Part shown: positions 62,024 through 64,000 of the stretch, piece by piece
Layout of the letters: every line of letters starts with the position of its first letter
Numbering within the stretch: position 1 is the first letter of the stretch
NCBI RefSeq assembly: GCF_032884065.1
Contig: NC_088868.1
Location: 36,048,890 to 36,112,889, forward strand
Source of the DNA: Artemia franciscana
Lineage: Eukaryota > Arthropoda > Branchiopoda > Anostraca > Artemiidae
Direction: 5' to 3'
Length of the DNA: 64,000 bases
Notes under the pieces: generated by a model
What the model saw: only the letters and a program-made list of their open reading frames with translations
Databases searched by the model: none
Told to the model about the DNA's origin: nothing
Translations under genes and position numbers: made by a program

Positions 62024-62392
62024 CATGGAAATAATTGAATTATTTAATTTTCTCAGAAGACAATATCCCACCATGGCATATCCAAACACCATATTGCTCA
62101 TCTATGCTACTTTTTTTATTCTGTTTTTTTTTGTACAACAATGAGCGTTATTTACGCTTTTGATTCAATTCTAATTACATCGCTCTTCGCATCTGCTCAA
62201 AAATGCAAGAACATCCCTTATGAAAGTAAAAAAAAAAAAATGGCAAAAATTTCTAATCAAAAAAATTTGATTAGAGAAATATTTAAAATCCTTTTCAAAT
62301 TGTTTAGGAAAAGCTTCAAATTTGATGACAATACCAAATATATGGATATCATTGAAAAATTATGGCCAATGTTTTCAAAGATTTTGTGGTAA
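62024..62392 (+). pseudogene. small membrane protein ORF, unknown, copy B
   Basis: The first block starts at the ATG at 62024 (MEIIELFNFLRRQYPTMAYP) and stops after the first hydrophobic segment because the T-run near 62130 has a different length from copy A. The second block (62141-62392, 83 residues) is open through 'AFDSILITSLFASAQKC', a Lys-rich stretch and the tail ending 'LWPMFSKILW'. So each copy is open where the other is not, except for the T- and A-runs. Two predicted membrane segments; family unknown. Confidence 0.4.
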
Positions 62393-62729
62393 TGAGCTTT
62401 AAGTAAGGAGTGATGAGGTTCAGTAGTAACCGAAACTCGAACAATCAGAATCTTTATAACAATAGATCCATAAAAATAATCAAATTGTGATGTTTTTTCC
62501 AAATATGTAAAATTAATCAAATTTAGTGTTACCCACCAAAAGTTACGACACTGAAAATATTTGCCCAACTTTTGGAAAAGGGAGGAAACGCCCTCAGAGA
62601 GATAGTGCTTTCTTAGTAAATAATGTTGTGGGCACAAAGTATCATTTTTATCTTTTCAATCTTATTTTTTAGACCAGGATAGTTCGCAGAGAAGGAGTTG
62701 CCTCAGAAACTTTGAAATTGGCACATTCG

Positions 62730-64000
62730 AAAAAATACTTAAGAAAACAAGCGCCAAAGCTAAAAAACTTTACTTTTTATACTTTCCCAAAAAACCACGT
62801 TTTTCCAGCCCATAAATATTTATTAATTATAAGTTTGGAAAGGAACGGTTTTTAACATCTAATAAAGAATAGTTTCTATTCATTTAGTTCTACATATTAA
62901 AATACTCCCCCCATACGGAAAAGACATCGCCGCCTTTTATGCTAAGTATCAATATTATTTTATAGATTTCTTTTCCAAGGGTATTCGTTCTGTTTGATCC
63001 TTTGATCATATGGGTCAATAGATCGCTAATGCTGAAACTACTCTTGTCTACGACAAAAACATTTCTATTTCCCATATCAAATGTAAGATGCAGGGTACCC
63101 GTAACGATCTTAGTACGAAAGAACGAATTCCCAAGAAACTCCTAAAGAAAATTTTTTTAACTTTTGTAAAACAAAATTTAAATAACTTTAATCTCTTATT
63201 CCCATTTACATCTCTTTTTTTCAATTTTTTTTTTCCAAATGAGATCACCAGAGAAAAATAGATGTCTTCCTGAATTTTTGAATGAATAAGAAAAAGTTAT
63301 TACAGCAAGGAGATTTCTTAAATATTACATTAACTTTTAAAGAAATAGATTGTTACATTTGTCCTTTTTATATTGACACTGACTTTACTATTGCGAAATA
63401 CTGAACTAAGGAAAATCACACCTTTTCTCCGCAATTTAAGAGAAAAGGAAACCTCCGTGAGTACCAATCCGGCTCTTCTGAAAACGTCCACGCTCTCTTC
63501 TACAATGTATTACCTATGGTGAATCTAGTTCCTATAGTGTATCTCAATAGTTTTAACTAATATTCCTTGTGTCCTTTTTTGTCAATATTGCTGTCCTTCA
63601 GATACTTTTTTTTAATAAATTCATCAAGGTTTTTTCACTTCTTTCCTGAAGTAATTTATTTACAATATTTTTACGGCTTCCATATGCTCATTCACAGTGA
63701 TCTATTCATATATGCTCACACTTTCCACAGTGATTTTCTCTACATTTGTATCTGAGCAATGCCAGGTTATCAAAGCCTTCTTTCCTCTGTCTCTGGCCTC
63801 TTGGTCCAATTGTCTTAAATTCAGGCATTTAAAAATGTATGAGGGGTAACTAGGCCGAGACATTGAACCAACGGCAGAGATGATCTTGTTCATCTTAAAT
63901 CCTCTTTCCATTTTCAATCTTCTTTTCTGCTTTGATCGTGGGGTATTGAAAGATATATCCTGTATGTTATTCGCCCATAACTTTGAATTTTCAAGTGACC
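62730..64000. other. unassigned right flank
   Basis: No repeat family of the window is seen. Two minus-strand frames (62890-63075 and 63702-63917) have mixed composition but no family wording, so I leave them uncalled. Confidence 0.4.

Larger units (their letters stand above)
60213..62729 (+). repeat. segmental duplication, copy B, second part
   Basis: Direct copy of 45451-47972: R1 interior, foldback, spacer, small membrane ORF and the start of the modular repeat. The match ends at 'GGCACATTCGA'. Confidence 0.9.

Noticed and set aside
62890-63075. Minus-strand open frames at 62890-63248 and 63702-63917
   Set aside because: Mixed composition but no family recognised and no supporting context.

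Overview
This is an AT-rich, repeat-dominated piece of an animal nuclear genome. The evidence for an animal is the mix of hAT-Buster (ZBED5-like) transposons, CR1/Jockey-type LINEs, a Penelope-like retroelement, a caspase-like gene cluster and a CNNM-like gene copy. An F-type envelope fossil and long (TA)n tracts fit an arthropod, perhaps a crustacean; that placement is an inference, not a reading. I see no tRNA or rRNA genes, no CRISPR and no prokaryotic operons. I cannot assemble any spliced host gene with confidence.

Layout. 1-5646: a repeat family here called R1 (about 1.7 kb when full length, with a foldback hairpin at its 3' end) carrying two near-identical hAT elements in head-to-head inverted orientation, then a run of Ns. 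5747-8229: AT-rich sequence with a foldback repeat (FB2). 8230-12670: a broken F-type envelope gene fossil on the minus strand, interrupted by a full-length R1 copy. 12486-16549: a 2.06-kb tandem duplication. 17034-18345: another imperfect tandem repeat. 19141-24607: six tandem, intronless, 877-bp caspase-like units plus a partial seventh, all on the minus strand. 24990-30060: LINE fragments, R1 pieces and two (TA)n arrays around a GC-rich island. 29643-35683: a large inverted repeat whose arms carry LINE endonuclease sequence; its centre holds a Penelope-like fragment with a candidate hammerhead ribozyme. 35657-47972 and 49337-62729: a direct segmental duplication of about 12 kb. Each copy has R4 foldback repeats, an FB2 copy, a SINE-like element, a LINE ORF1, a CNNM-like gene copy, R1 and a small membrane-protein ORF. 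62730-64000: nothing recognised.

How the parts relate. The only host-type coding material I can defend is the caspase-like array and the CNNM-like copies. The caspase-like proteins keep the catalytic His and Cys in the best units. However, the usual QACRG pentapeptide reads NICSE, and the p10 SWR motif reads SSH. The reading frame also breaks off in p10 at the same place in the five units that reach it, so these look like pseudo-caspases or a young amplified pseudogene cluster. The CNNM-like copies are broken mainly at homopolymer runs, so either decay or assembly error could explain them. Everything else is a record of transposition, inversion and duplication. The strongest candidates for new biology are the caspase array, the R1 hairpins whose two arms change together between copies, and the Penelope-associated ribozyme candidate.
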